Shown here: one piece after another, positions 1 to 7,837 of the stretch
Position numbering within the stretch: position 1 is the stretch's first letter
How the letters are laid out: every line of letters starts with the position of its first letter
Assembly (NCBI GenBank): GCA_029244725.1
Contig: JAQWQJ010000057.1
Span: 1-47,665, forward strand
Length of the DNA: 47,665 nt
Source: Paracoccaceae bacterium
GTDB lineage: Bacteria; Pseudomonadota; Alphaproteobacteria; Rhodobacterales; Rhodobacteraceae
Direction of reading: 5' to 3'
Notes under the pieces: model-generated
Seen by the model: only the letters and a program-made list of their open reading frames with translations
Database searches by the model: none
Told to the model about the DNA's origin: nothing
Translations under genes and position numbers: made by a program

Positions 1-103
1 CACATAAACTGGCCGCAGTTCGAGCCGTGGTTCCGGCAACAAAATGCTCGACCAGGCGACCCTGTTTATACTTACTTAAGCGACTCTTCCGCATGCTTCC
101 CAT
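1..103 (-). CDS. IS1595-family transposase, N-terminal fragment (left copy)
   Basis: Only the first 34 codons are present. They begin MGSMRKSRLSKYKQGRLVEH and continue with an FVAGTTARTAA stretch, the N-terminal pattern of IS1595/IS1016-type transposases. A second possible start is the Met at codon 4. The zinc-ribbon and DDE-type catalytic domains lie outside the window. The gene points away from the agl operon, so only the element's 5' end faces aglE. The family call rests on this short segment and on the terminal repeat. Confidence 0.7.
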   Translation of the reverse strand, partial: MGSMRKSRLSKYKQGRLVEHFVAGTTARTAASLC

Positions 104-138
104 GATAACACCTTTTTCGCGTTATCTGGGTCAGCCCC
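2..138 (-). mobile_element. IS1595-family (IS1016-like) insertion sequence, left copy, 5' end only
   Basis: The 137 bases are the exact reverse complement of the last 137 bases of the window, and identity stops abruptly at 138/139. On the minus strand the outer end reads GGGGCTGACCCAGATAACGC, which resembles the terminal inverted repeat of IS1016-type elements. It is followed by a transposase start at 103. The element is cut by the window edge, so its length, its second terminal repeat and its target-site duplication cannot be seen. The inner end lies 28 bp from the putative -35 box of the agl promoter. Confidence 0.8.
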
Positions 139-166
139 AAGGTTAAATCGAAAATATATTCGGCAA

Positions 167-196
167 TTGACACAAATGGGTAGAATCATCTACAAC
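167..196 (+). promoter_or_regulatory. Putative sigma-70 promoter of the agl operon
   Basis: A perfect TTGACA -35 box lies at 167-172. After an 18-base spacer there is a TACAAC -10-like box at 191-196, matching TATAAT at 4 of 6 positions. The predicted transcription start near 203 falls just before the operator palindrome at 207-220, the usual geometry for LacI-family repression. The promoter lies between the IS end (138) and aglE, so it survived the insertion. The -10 assignment is approximate. Confidence 0.5.
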
Positions 197-206
197 TCAT
201 AGTCAT

Positions 207-220
207 CCAAAGCGCTTTGG
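207..220. promoter_or_regulatory. LacI-family (AglR-type) operator palindrome
   Basis: CCAAAGCGCTTTGG is a perfect 14-bp palindrome with the central CG step typical of LacI-family operators. It overlaps the expected transcription start of the agl operon. In alphaproteobacteria, alpha-glucoside operons are commonly controlled by a LacI-type AglR with AAAGCGCTTT-core sites. No regulator gene is present in the window; the region where it would be expected is occupied by the IS. Confidence 0.7.
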
Positions 221-271
221 AAAGAGCTTCGGAAAGAAAATCGCGCCTCGGCGCACTTGGGAGGAACTTCA

Positions 272-1630
272 ATGAAACATTCACTCTATGCCGGCGCCGC
301 TGCGCTGGCTCTTTCAGCTGGCATGGCAAGTGCTGGCGGCCACCTTGCTTTTGGCATGGACGGGGGTTCGTTTAGCTGGGACAGCTACAACGCGTACAAA
401 GACAGCGCGCCTGATCTCTCGGGTCAGTCGATCACTGTTTCGGGTCCTTGGTTGTCCCCAGAGGATGGCTACTTCGACAATATGCTCGCTTACTTTGAAG
501 ACGCAACTGGCGCAGACGTCAGCTACGTTGGATCAGACAGCTTTGAACAGAACATCGTGATTGATGCCGAAGCTGGCGCCGCACCCAACATCGCAGTCTT
601 CCCGCAGCCTGGTTTGGCCGCAGACCTGGCCTCGCGCGGTCTTCTCTCACCTCTGCCTGCAGGCATGGGCGACTGGATCACCAACAACTACGGTGCGGGC
701 TCATCATGGGTCGATCTGGGTACATACGCAGATGCAGACGGCAACGATCAGCTTTACGGCTACTTCTATAACGTGAACGTAAAATCGCTGGTTTGGTACA
801 ACCCCGAGAACTTTGAAGACGCCGGCTACGAAGTCCCAGGATCGATGGAAGAGCTGAAGGCACTGACCGAGCAGATCGTGGCCGAAGGCGAAACGCCTTG
901 GTGTATCGGTCTGGGTTCAGGCGCAGCGACCGGCTGGCCAGCAACCGACTGGGTTGAAGATCTGATGCTGCGCACTCAGCCAGCTGACGTTTATGATGCT
1001 TGGACAACGAACGAGATCCCGTTCAACGATCAACGCGTTATCGACGCAATCGAAGAGTTCGGTTGGTTTGCTCGTAACGACGCAAACGTTTCGGGTGGTG
1101 CTGGTGCCGTTGCAACAACAGACTTCCGCGACAGCCCACAGGGTCTCTTCAGTTCGCCTCCTCAGTGCTACATGCACCGTCAGGCGTCATTCGTTCCAGC
1201 ATTCTTCCCAGAAGATGTTGAGTTCGGTGTAGATGCAGACTTTTTCTACTTCCCAAGCTACGCGTCTAAATCGCTCGGCAACCCTGTTTTGGGTGGCGGT
1301 ACTTTGATGGCGATCACCGATCCTTCTGAAGGCGCAGATGCTCTGATGGAATTCCTTCAGCTGCCAATCGCACATGAGATCATGATGGCGCAGACAGGCT
1401 TCCTGACACCGCACAAAGGTGTAAACCTTGACGCGTATCTGAACGACACGCTGCGCGGCCAAGGCCAGATCCTAATCGACGCGACAACATTCCGCTTCGA
1501 CGGCTCTGATCTGATGCCAGGTGGTGTTGGTGCAGGATCGTTCTGGACAGGTATGGTTGACTATGCTGGCGGCAAAGACGCCACAGACGTTGCCAACGAA
1601 ATTCAGGCATCTTGGGACGCACTGAAGTAA
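272..1630 (+). CDS. aglE: Alpha-glucoside ABC transporter, periplasmic substrate-binding protein
   Basis: A 452-residue extracellular solute-binding protein (family 1) expected to capture alpha-glucosides such as sucrose, maltose or trehalose in the periplasm and deliver them to AglFG. A signal peptide is visible (MKHSLYAGAAALALSAGMASA, cleavage after about residue 21). The ATG at 272 is chosen because a strong GGGAGG ribosome site ends 8 bases upstream; the frame is also open from a TTG at 257, but that codon lies at the ribosome site. It is the first gene of aglE-aglF-aglG-aglA-aglK. A 12-bp stem-loop separates it from aglF, as is often seen where the binding protein must be made in excess. 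The substrate range is inferred from the neighbours. Confidence 0.9.
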   Translation: MKHSLYAGAAALALSAGMASAGGHLAFGMDGGSFSWDSYNAYKDSAPDLSGQSITVSGPWLSPEDGYFDNMLAYFEDATGADVSYVGSDSFEQNIVIDAEAGAAPNIAVFPQPGLAADLASRGLLSPLPAGMGDWITNNYGAGSSWVDLGTYADADGNDQLYGYFYNVNVKSLVWYNPENFEDAGYEVPGSMEELKALTEQIVAEGETPWCIGLGSGAATGWPATDWVEDLMLRTQPADVYDAWTTNEIPFNDQRVIDAIEEFGWFARNDANVSGGAGAVATTDFRDSPQGLFSSPPQCYMHRQASFVPAFFPEDVEFGVDADFFYFPSYASKSLGNPVLGGGTLMAITDPSEGADALMEFLQLPIAHEIMMAQTGFLTPHKGVNLDAYLNDTLRGQGQILIDATTFRFDGSDLMPGGVGAGSFWTGMVDYAGGKDATDVANEIQASWDALK

Positions 1631-1652
1631 TCGCTTCAGCGAATTAAACCCC

Positions 1653-1691
1653 AACCGAGGGCGGGCCGTAGACACGCCGCCGCCCTCGGTT
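1653..1691 (+). terminator. Intercistronic stem-loop between aglE and aglF
   Basis: A perfect 12-bp stem (AACCGAGGGCGG at 1653-1664 with CCGCCCTCGGTT at 1680-1691) closes a 15-base loop. No T-run follows, so it looks less like a complete terminator than a 3'-end stabiliser or partial terminator. That would favour accumulation of aglE mRNA over the downstream permease genes. Confidence 0.65.
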
Positions 1692-1735
1692 CACACTTTC
1701 CACTCAAATAATTCAGTCATCTTAAGGGGGACGCT

Positions 1736-2743
1736 ATGCATCCGGCGCTATTGGGAGTTTTCACCATCGCGATCGGGGTTGTTGGTTGTGTCAGCTATTT
1801 CTACCTGTCCAACGTGTTCCTCGACAAAGTCCTCTTCCCGGCAAGCGGACCGAAAGCTGGCCGCAACATCAACATGGCCAACCAGATCCGTCCTTGGCTG
1901 TTCCTGTTTCCTGCCTTTTTCGCCCTGACACTTTATCTAGCCTATCCGGTGTTTGAGACCCTACGTCTGTCACTCACGGATCGTCTCCCGGGGAACCGAT
2001 ATGAATTTGTCGGGCTAGATAACTACCGCCAGATGTTTGCTGAAACCAAGTTTTGGGAATCTATGCGCAACAACATGCTTTGGCTTCTTGTGGTGCCTGC
2101 GGCATCAACCGGTTTTGGCCTATTGGCCGCTCAACTGACCGACCGCATCAAATGGGGCAACATCGCCAAGTCGCTGATCTTTATGCCTATGGCGATCTCG
2201 CTTGTTGGTGCAGCCGTCATCTGGAAGCTGGTCTACGACACCCGCCCAATCGAACAGGATCAAATTGGCGTCCTAAACGCGCTTTATATCTTCTTTGGCG
2301 GCGACGCCCCGATCACGTGGTTGACCCTTCCGTTCTGGAACAACTTCTTTCTGATGGCCGTTCTGATCTGGATTCAAACCGGATTTGCCATGGTTATCCT
2401 ATCAGCCGCCCTACGTGGCATCCCTGAGGAAACGATTGAGGCCTCGATCATCGACGGCGCTGGCCCCTTTCAGGTCTTCTTTAAAATCAAGGTGCCGCAA
2501 ATCAAAAACACAATCGTTGTGGTCTGGACGACCATCACCATTGCCGTGCTCAAGGTCTTTGACATCGTGTTCGCGATGACCAACGGCCAATGGGAGACAC
2601 AGGTTCTAGCCAACTACATGTTCGACAAATTATTCCGCGCCAATGATTGGGGGATGGGATCGGCCTCGGCCATGATCATCATGCTGCTAGTGACCCCGAT
2701 CCTTGTCTGGAACGTGCGCAATGCGCGCAATGAAATGCGCTGA
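1736..2743 (+). CDS. aglF: Alpha-glucoside ABC transporter permease AglF
   Basis: An inner-membrane permease of 335 residues, the MalF-type half of the alpha-glucoside channel. Several hydrophobic membrane segments are apparent; the N-terminal one (residues about 3-28) is followed by a cytoplasmic stretch before the core begins near residue 55. The EAA loop that contacts the ATPase reads EASIIDGAGPFQVFF at about residues 235-250. The start ATG follows a GGGGG-containing ribosome site. It lies 105 bp after aglE and 14 bp before aglG, within the same operon. Confidence 0.9.
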   Translation: MHPALLGVFTIAIGVVGCVSYFYLSNVFLDKVLFPASGPKAGRNINMANQIRPWLFLFPAFFALTLYLAYPVFETLRLSLTDRLPGNRYEFVGLDNYRQMFAETKFWESMRNNMLWLLVVPAASTGFGLLAAQLTDRIKWGNIAKSLIFMPMAISLVGAAVIWKLVYDTRPIEQDQIGVLNALYIFFGGDAPITWLTLPFWNNFFLMAVLIWIQTGFAMVILSAALRGIPEETIEASIIDGAGPFQVFFKIKVPQIKNTIVVVWTTITIAVLKVFDIVFAMTNGQWETQVLANYMFDKLFRANDWGMGSASAMIIMLLVTPILVWNVRNARNEMR

Positions 2744-2757
2744 GGAAGGACGAGATT

Positions 2758-3906
2758 ATGGACAATATTGCAGGTCAAAAATCCACCCTCACATGGGCCG
2801 TGCATCTTTCGGTTCTTGCACTGGTCGCGCTGTGGCTGTTCCCAACAGTCGGGCTGTTTGTGTCGTCGTTTCGTACGACCGACCAGATCGTCACCGGCGG
2901 CTGGTGGAAATCACTATTCCCATCCGAGCAAAACCTAACCATTCGCGCAGACTCGCCCGAGAACCAAATTGAAGTCGGCGGTCTCTTCGTTATTGAGGGT
3001 GAATTGTTTGACGCTGATCAAGAATTTGAAGTTCTCGTTTGGGGTGTTTCGTCCCGCGCGATTGACGCCTACGTACCTGGCGAAACCGGCGAGCTTTCTA
3101 AGGGCGGCACGGTGACTGTCAGCACTGAGGGTCACTATCGTCTTGAAAACACAGAACCTTTCAAGGGAAGCCGTGGCCAACGCATTTTCGCGACGGCCGT
3201 TACACCGCCAGAGTTCACGTTCAACAACTACAAAACCGTACTGTTTACCGGTGCAACTTCCGAAAGTATGGGATCGGCGTTTCTGAACACTCTGACCGTG
3301 ACAATTCCGGCAACGATCATCCCGATCCTTGTGGCAGCTTTTGCGGCCTACGCCCTTGCGTGGATGGATTTTCCCGGGCGGGCGTTGCTGATCGCAATCG
3401 TCGTCGGCCTGCTGGTCGTGCCGCTGCAATTAGCGCTGATACCGCTGCTGAAACTGCATCTCGCGATCGGAATTGGCAAAGGATACCTCGGGGTTTGGAT
3501 GGCCCACACCGGCTTTGGATTGCCCTTAGCGATCTACTTACTCAGGAACTACATGGTCGGTTTGCCCAAGGACATCATCGAGAACGCCCGTGTAGACGGC
3601 GCCACCGATTTTCAAATATTCGTCAAACTGATCCTGCCACTTTCGTTCCCTGCACTGGCATCCTTTGCGATCTTTCAGTTCCTTTGGACGTGGAACGATC
3701 TGCTGGTCGCGAAAGTGTTCCTGATAGATGCCACGGGTCAAACGACCGTGATGACCAACCGCATTGTCGAAATGCTTGGCACGCGGGGCGGTAATTGGGA
3801 AATCCTTGCAACGGCGGCCTTCGTATCGATCTCGGTTCCGCTGATTGTTTTCTTCGCTCTACAAAAATATCTGGTTCGCGGGCTTCTCGCTGGATCGGTA
3901 AAATAG
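2758..3906 (+). CDS. aglG: Alpha-glucoside ABC transporter permease AglG
   Basis: The MalG-type permease partner of AglF, 382 residues. A first membrane segment (about 14-37) is followed by an unusually long hydrophilic region (about 55-165), probably periplasmic. Then come the membrane core and the EAA loop ENARVDGATDFQIF. This long insertion is normal for AglG-type permeases and distinguishes them from ordinary MalG. A GGAAGG ribosome site precedes the ATG. The gene is followed after 10 bp by aglA. Confidence 0.9.
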   Translation: MDNIAGQKSTLTWAVHLSVLALVALWLFPTVGLFVSSFRTTDQIVTGGWWKSLFPSEQNLTIRADSPENQIEVGGLFVIEGELFDADQEFEVLVWGVSSRAIDAYVPGETGELSKGGTVTVSTEGHYRLENTEPFKGSRGQRIFATAVTPPEFTFNNYKTVLFTGATSESMGSAFLNTLTVTIPATIIPILVAAFAAYALAWMDFPGRALLIAIVVGLLVVPLQLALIPLLKLHLAIGIGKGYLGVWMAHTGFGLPLAIYLLRNYMVGLPKDIIENARVDGATDFQIFVKLILPLSFPALASFAIFQFLWTWNDLLVAKVFLIDATGQTTVMTNRIVEMLGTRGGNWEILATAAFVSISVPLIVFFALQKYLVRGLLAGSVK

Positions 3907-3916
3907 GACTACGACT

Positions 3917-5569
3917 ATGAACGCGCAATTTTCTGCACAAACGGGTGCTGGCCTTGGCAACGACCCAGATTGGTGGCGCGGTGGCGTGATCTATCAGATC
4001 TATCCGCGCAGTTTTCAGGACAGCAACGATGACGGCATCGGAGACCTGAAAGGCATCACCCAACGCCTTCCCTACGTGGCCTCGCTTGGTGTGGACGCGA
4101 TCTGGATATCGCCGTTCTTCAAATCGCCCATGGCTGACTTTGGGTATGACGTTAGTGACTATTGCGACATAGACCCGATGTTCGGCACGATGGCGGATTT
4201 TGACGAGATGCTCGCAGCCGCCCACCACCTTGGTGTGCGGGTTATTATCGACCTCGTGTTATCGCACAGTTCAGACCAGCATCCTTGGTTCAAAGAAAGT
4301 CGCACCAACAGAACCAACGCAAAGTCGGATTGGTATGTCTGGTCTGACCCGAAAGAGGACGGCACCCCGCCCAACAACTGGCTGTCGATCTTCGGTGGTT
4401 CAGCCTGGCAATGGAATTCGCGCCGCGAGCAGTATTACCTGCACAACTTTCTGACATCGCAACCGGACCTGAATTTCCACTGTCCCGATGTGCAAGACGC
4501 CCTGCTCGACGTCACCCGCTTTTGGTTGGACAAGGGCGTTGATGGCTTCCGTTTGGACACGATCAACTTTTACATTCACGACAAATTGCTGCGCTCAAAC
4601 CCACCTTTGCCGGTAGACCAGCGCGACGAGTCTATTGCGCCGCGTGTGAACCCCTACAATCACCAACTGCACCTCTATTCAAAAAACCAGCCCGAGAATC
4701 TCGATTTCCTAAAGCGTTTTCGCGCTTTGCTGGACGAATACGAAGACCGCACAGCGGTTGGCGAGGTCGGTGACCCTCAGATGGGTCTCGATATAATGGG
4801 CCAATATACAGCGGGCGATGAGCGTGTGCACATGTGCTACAGCTTTGAGTTCCTTTCGGCACACCTGCCAACCGCAAATCGCTTTGCCGAGGTTATGGCG
4901 AATGTCGATGAAAAGGTAGCAGACGGCTGGCCATGTTGGGCTTTTTCAAACCACGACGTGATCCGCCATGCGTCTCGCTGGGACCTTCAGGATGCCGCTA
5001 AACGCTGCCTTGCCACGCTGCTTTTGACGCTGCGCGGAACGGTTTGCCTCTATCAAGGCGAAGAGCTTGGACTTGGGGAAGTCGACGTAACCTTTGACGA
5101 GTTACAAGACCCCTACGGCATCGAATTTTGGCCCGAATTCAAGGGCCGCGATGGGTGCCGCACCCCGATGGTGTGGCAGCAAGACAACTCAAACGCTGGT
5201 TTCTCTGCCGCCAAACCTTGGTTGCCAATCGGGTCGGATCACATGGGCATCGCCGTTGGCGCGCAAACGAATGACGCTGACTCACTGCTGAACCACTACC
5301 GCCGCTGCATTCAGTTTCGCAAAGCCCATCCTGAATTGGCCAAAGGAACGCACAGCACGTTGACCGACACAGACGGAGTGCTGCATTTCACCCGCGAATA
5401 TGACGGCGAAACGATGCTGTGTGCCTTTAATCTAACCGATAACGTTAAAGATTTCGCCCTGCCCCCGGGGAAATGGGGCGCAATTGGCACCGATCTTGGC
5501 GCTGCTGATCTCGGCGCAACGACAACAAAACTCGGCGCTTGGCAACCGCTTCTGGCGAAGAAAATATAG
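3917..5569 (+). CDS. aglA: Alpha-glucosidase, GH13 family
   Basis: A 550-residue cytoplasmic alpha-glucosidase that would hydrolyse the imported disaccharide. The protein opens with the GH13 motif WWRGGVIYQIYPRSFQDSN. The three catalytic acids are identifiable: D214 in GFRLD, E283 in VGEVGD and D347 in FSNHD. There is no signal peptide, which fits intracellular hydrolysis after uptake by AglEFGK. Within the operon it starts 10 bp after aglG and ends 14 bp before aglK. If the main substrate is sucrose, the fructose released could feed the fructokinase at 7838-8767. Confidence 0.92.
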   Translation: MNAQFSAQTGAGLGNDPDWWRGGVIYQIYPRSFQDSNDDGIGDLKGITQRLPYVASLGVDAIWISPFFKSPMADFGYDVSDYCDIDPMFGTMADFDEMLAAAHHLGVRVIIDLVLSHSSDQHPWFKESRTNRTNAKSDWYVWSDPKEDGTPPNNWLSIFGGSAWQWNSRREQYYLHNFLTSQPDLNFHCPDVQDALLDVTRFWLDKGVDGFRLDTINFYIHDKLLRSNPPLPVDQRDESIAPRVNPYNHQLHLYSKNQPENLDFLKRFRALLDEYEDRTAVGEVGDPQMGLDIMGQYTAGDERVHMCYSFEFLSAHLPTANRFAEVMANVDEKVADGWPCWAFSNHDVIRHASRWDLQDAAKRCLATLLLTLRGTVCLYQGEELGLGEVDVTFDELQDPYGIEFWPEFKGRDGCRTPMVWQQDNSNAGFSAAKPWLPIGSDHMGIAVGAQTNDADSLLNHYRRCIQFRKAHPELAKGTHSTLTDTDGVLHFTREYDGETMLCAFNLTDNVKDFALPPGKWGAIGTDLGAADLGATTTKLGAWQPLLAKKI

Positions 5570-5583
5570 GGAAGAGAACGACC

Positions 5584-6666
5584 ATGGCTGATCTTAAACT
5601 CACCAATGTCGACAAAACCTACGCAGGTGCTGTCAACGTTCTAAACGACATCAACCTTGAGATTGAAACCGGCGAGTTAATCGTCTTTGTCGGCCCATCT
5701 GGTTGCGGAAAATCCACGTTGCTTCGCATGATTGCGGGGCTAGAGAAGATCACCGGCGGTACGCTAGAAATAGACGGTATGCCGATGAACGACATGCCCC
5801 CCGCCCAGCGCGGCATTGCGATGGTGTTTCAATCCTACGCGCTCTATCCGCATATGACGGTGCGCGAAAACATGCAGTTCGCGCTAAAGATCGCCAAAAT
5901 GCCGAAGGCTGAAATTGAAGAGGCGGTGAACAAAGCCGCAAAGACCTTGCAGCTTGAGGAATACCTTGATCGCCTGCCCAAAGCGCTTTCCGGCGGGCAG
6001 CGCCAACGCGTCGCCATTGGCCGTTCAATTGTGCGTGACCCGAAGGTCTATCTTTTTGACGAACCGCTCTCAAATTTGGATGCCGCTTTGCGTGTCGCCA
6101 CCCGGATTGAGATCGCTCGCCTAAAAGAGGCCATGCCCGAAAGCACGATGATCTACGTTACACATGATCAGGTCGAGGCAATGACGTTGGCCACCCGCAT
6201 CGTTGTGCTGGCCAACAAAGGTATCGCCCAAGTCGGCACACCGCTTGAATTGTACCAAGCCCCGAAGAACGAATTCGTCGCTCAGTTCATCGGCTCGCCG
6301 TCCATGAACCTGTTGTCAGGCAAGATCACCGCGACTGGCGCATCGACGACCGTCGCACTTGATAGCGGCGGCACAGCCGTGACAACCATCGCAACAACCC
6401 AAGCCGATGAAGGTAAATCTGTAAACATCGGCGTACGCCCCGAAGACTTCGTTTCAACCGACGGCGAATGCATTTTATCGGCTGCGGTGGATTATGTTGA
6501 GGCATTGGGTGAGGTCACGCTGGCCTATTTCAACAATCCCAAGGGCGGCGACCAGTTGATCGCCAAGCTGCCCGGCGTTCACCACGAATTGCGTGGTAGC
6601 CCCCTTAACCTAACCGCAGACCCATCCAAGGTTCACATGTTCCATAACGGGCTAAGCATGCGCTAA
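5584..6666 (+). CDS. aglK: Alpha-glucoside ABC transporter ATP-binding protein
   Basis: A 360-residue MalK/UgpC-type ATPase that energises AglFG. The Walker A motif GPSGCGKST is at residues 37-45, the ABC signature LSGGQRQR begins at 135, the Walker B is YLFDEPLSNLD, and a C-terminal TOBE-like regulatory domain follows residue about 240. The ATG at 5584 is preferred over an upstream TTG that would overlap aglA, because a GGGAAGAGA ribosome site precedes it. The AAAGCGCTTT core of the agl operator recurs inside this gene at 5980-5989, where it encodes K-A-L before the signature; this is probably chance. It is the last gene of the operon and is followed by a strong terminator. Confidence 0.92.
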   Translation: MADLKLTNVDKTYAGAVNVLNDINLEIETGELIVFVGPSGCGKSTLLRMIAGLEKITGGTLEIDGMPMNDMPPAQRGIAMVFQSYALYPHMTVRENMQFALKIAKMPKAEIEEAVNKAAKTLQLEEYLDRLPKALSGGQRQRVAIGRSIVRDPKVYLFDEPLSNLDAALRVATRIEIARLKEAMPESTMIYVTHDQVEAMTLATRIVVLANKGIAQVGTPLELYQAPKNEFVAQFIGSPSMNLLSGKITATGASTTVALDSGGTAVTTIATTQADEGKSVNIGVRPEDFVSTDGECILSAAVDYVEALGEVTLAYFNNPKGGDQLIAKLPGVHHELRGSPLNLTADPSKVHMFHNGLSMR

Positions 6667-6691
6667 TACTTCGGCTTCACAAGCCGACAAG

Positions 6692-6725
6692 CCGGATCGT
6701 GCCTCCCGACGGTCCGGTTTTTTTT
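6692..6725 (+). terminator. Rho-independent terminator of the agl operon
   Basis: A 9-bp stem with one G.U pair (CCGGATCGT at 6692-6700 with ACGGTCCGG at 6709-6717), an 8-base loop and a run of eight T follow directly. It lies 26 bp after the aglK stop codon. Confidence 0.85.
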
Positions 6726-6750
6726 GACGCTTTTGAACCATGTGTCGGTT

Positions 6751-6764
6751 TCAGGCATGCCTGA
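6751..6764. promoter_or_regulatory. Perfect 14-bp palindrome, candidate operator upstream of the dehydrogenase gene
   Basis: TCAGGCATGCCTGA reads identically on both strands. It lies 57 bp before the start at 6822 and after the agl terminator, where a promoter for the next gene should be. No matching regulator is visible, so the function is inferred from symmetry and position alone. Confidence 0.35.
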
Positions 6765-6821
6765 TCCGGCGCGCATCGCCCCAATGACCAAAATCAATCC
6801 GTCAAAAGTGGAGGATCACGG

Positions 6822-7772
6822 ATGAAAGTTGGCTTTATCGGTCTTGGAAATGTCGGCGGTAAACTGTCGGGCTCTTTGCTGCGAAACGGAGTGGATCTAA
6901 CAGTCCATGACCTCAACGAAGATCTCGTGAATGAGTATGTCGCAAAAGGTGCCAAAAAAACCAGTGGCCCTGCCCAGTTGATGCGCGATTGCGATGCAGT
7001 CATCACATGTCTGCCTTCTCCCACCGCTTCAGATGCGGTCATGCAGCAAATGCTGCCCGAGGTGACGAACGGCAAAATCTGGATGGAGATGTCGACCACC
7101 GACGAAGCCGAAGTCAAACGCCTTGGCGCAATGGTCATAGAACGTGGCGGCGCTGCGGTAGACTGCCCTGTGTCTGGCGGTTGTCACCGTGCCGCAACGG
7201 GCAACATTTCAATCTTCGCAGGCTGTGACCGCGACACGTTCGAACGGATCGCCCCTTTCCTGAAAACCATGGGCCGGCGCATTCTGCACACGGGCGAACT
7301 CGGTTCAGCCTCTGTTCTCAAAGTCATGACCAATTATCTTGCAACCGCCAACCTGATTACCTGCGCCGAGGCACTTGTGACGGCCAAGGCCGCTGGTATG
7401 GACCTCAACACAACCTACGAAGCGATCAAAATATCATCCGGCACCAGCTTTGTGCATGAAACGGAAAGCCAGGTTATCTTGAACGGATCACGCGACATCA
7501 GCTTCACGATGGACCTGGTCAAAAAGGATATCGGCCTATTTCAAGAGGTCGCCGATCGTGCAGGTGTCCCACTGGAAATGAACCCGCTGATGATCAAGAT
7601 TTTCGACGACGCAATATCTCGCTACGGCGAGCGCGAATGGTCGCCCAATATCATCAAACGGCTAGAAGACGCCACGGGTCTGGACATCACCGCCTCAGGT
7701 TTTCCGGATGAAATCCTCGACGATGAACCAGAAGAGCCAGGCTATGAGGTCATTCCGACCGGGCGCACTTAA
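6822..7772 (+). CDS. NAD(P)-dependent beta-hydroxyacid dehydrogenase (3-hydroxyisobutyrate dehydrogenase family)
   Basis: A 316-residue soluble oxidoreductase of the 3-hydroxyisobutyrate/6-phosphogluconate dehydrogenase superfamily. The N-terminal Rossmann dinucleotide loop is GLGNVG (residues 7-12). The substrate-binding DCPVSGG is at 114-120, and the catalytic lysine is K167 with N171 (G-S-A-S-V-L-K-V-M-T-N). A GGAGG ribosome site precedes the ATG. It is probably a single-gene unit between the agl terminator and a convergent fructokinase. The true substrate (3-hydroxyisobutyrate, tartronate semialdehyde or a sugar acid) cannot be told from sequence; proximity to sugar genes is only suggestive. 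Confidence 0.85.
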   Translation: MKVGFIGLGNVGGKLSGSLLRNGVDLTVHDLNEDLVNEYVAKGAKKTSGPAQLMRDCDAVITCLPSPTASDAVMQQMLPEVTNGKIWMEMSTTDEAEVKRLGAMVIERGGAAVDCPVSGGCHRAATGNISIFAGCDRDTFERIAPFLKTMGRRILHTGELGSASVLKVMTNYLATANLITCAEALVTAKAAGMDLNTTYEAIKISSGTSFVHETESQVILNGSRDISFTMDLVKKDIGLFQEVADRAGVPLEMNPLMIKIFDDAISRYGEREWSPNIIKRLEDATGLDITASGFPDEILDDEPEEPGYEVIPTGRT

Positions 7773-7773
7773 A

Positions 7774-7831
7774 CTTCTTTTGTCCCAAAATATTCCTCGG
7801 GGGTTTCAAAGGGGGCAGACAGCCCCCTTTG
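7774..7831 (-). terminator. Dispersed hairpin-plus-tail element downstream of the fructokinase gene
   Basis: Read on the minus strand, a perfect 10-bp stem (CAAAGGGGGC / GCCCCCTTTG, loop TGTCT, 7807-7831) is followed by GAAACCCCCGAGGAATATTT and a GGGACAAAAGAAG tail. It starts just beyond the fructokinase stop codon, so it is probably its terminator. The copy at 42602-42659, inside the dnaE2 reading frame, is almost identical over its whole length. Confidence 0.7.
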
Positions 7832-7837
7832 CTTTGC

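Noticed and set aside
5980-5989. AAAGCGCTTT inside aglK, the core of the agl operator
   Set aside because: It lies within codons for the conserved K-A-L before the ABC signature and is not flanked by the extra CC/GG pairs of the real operator; probably chance.
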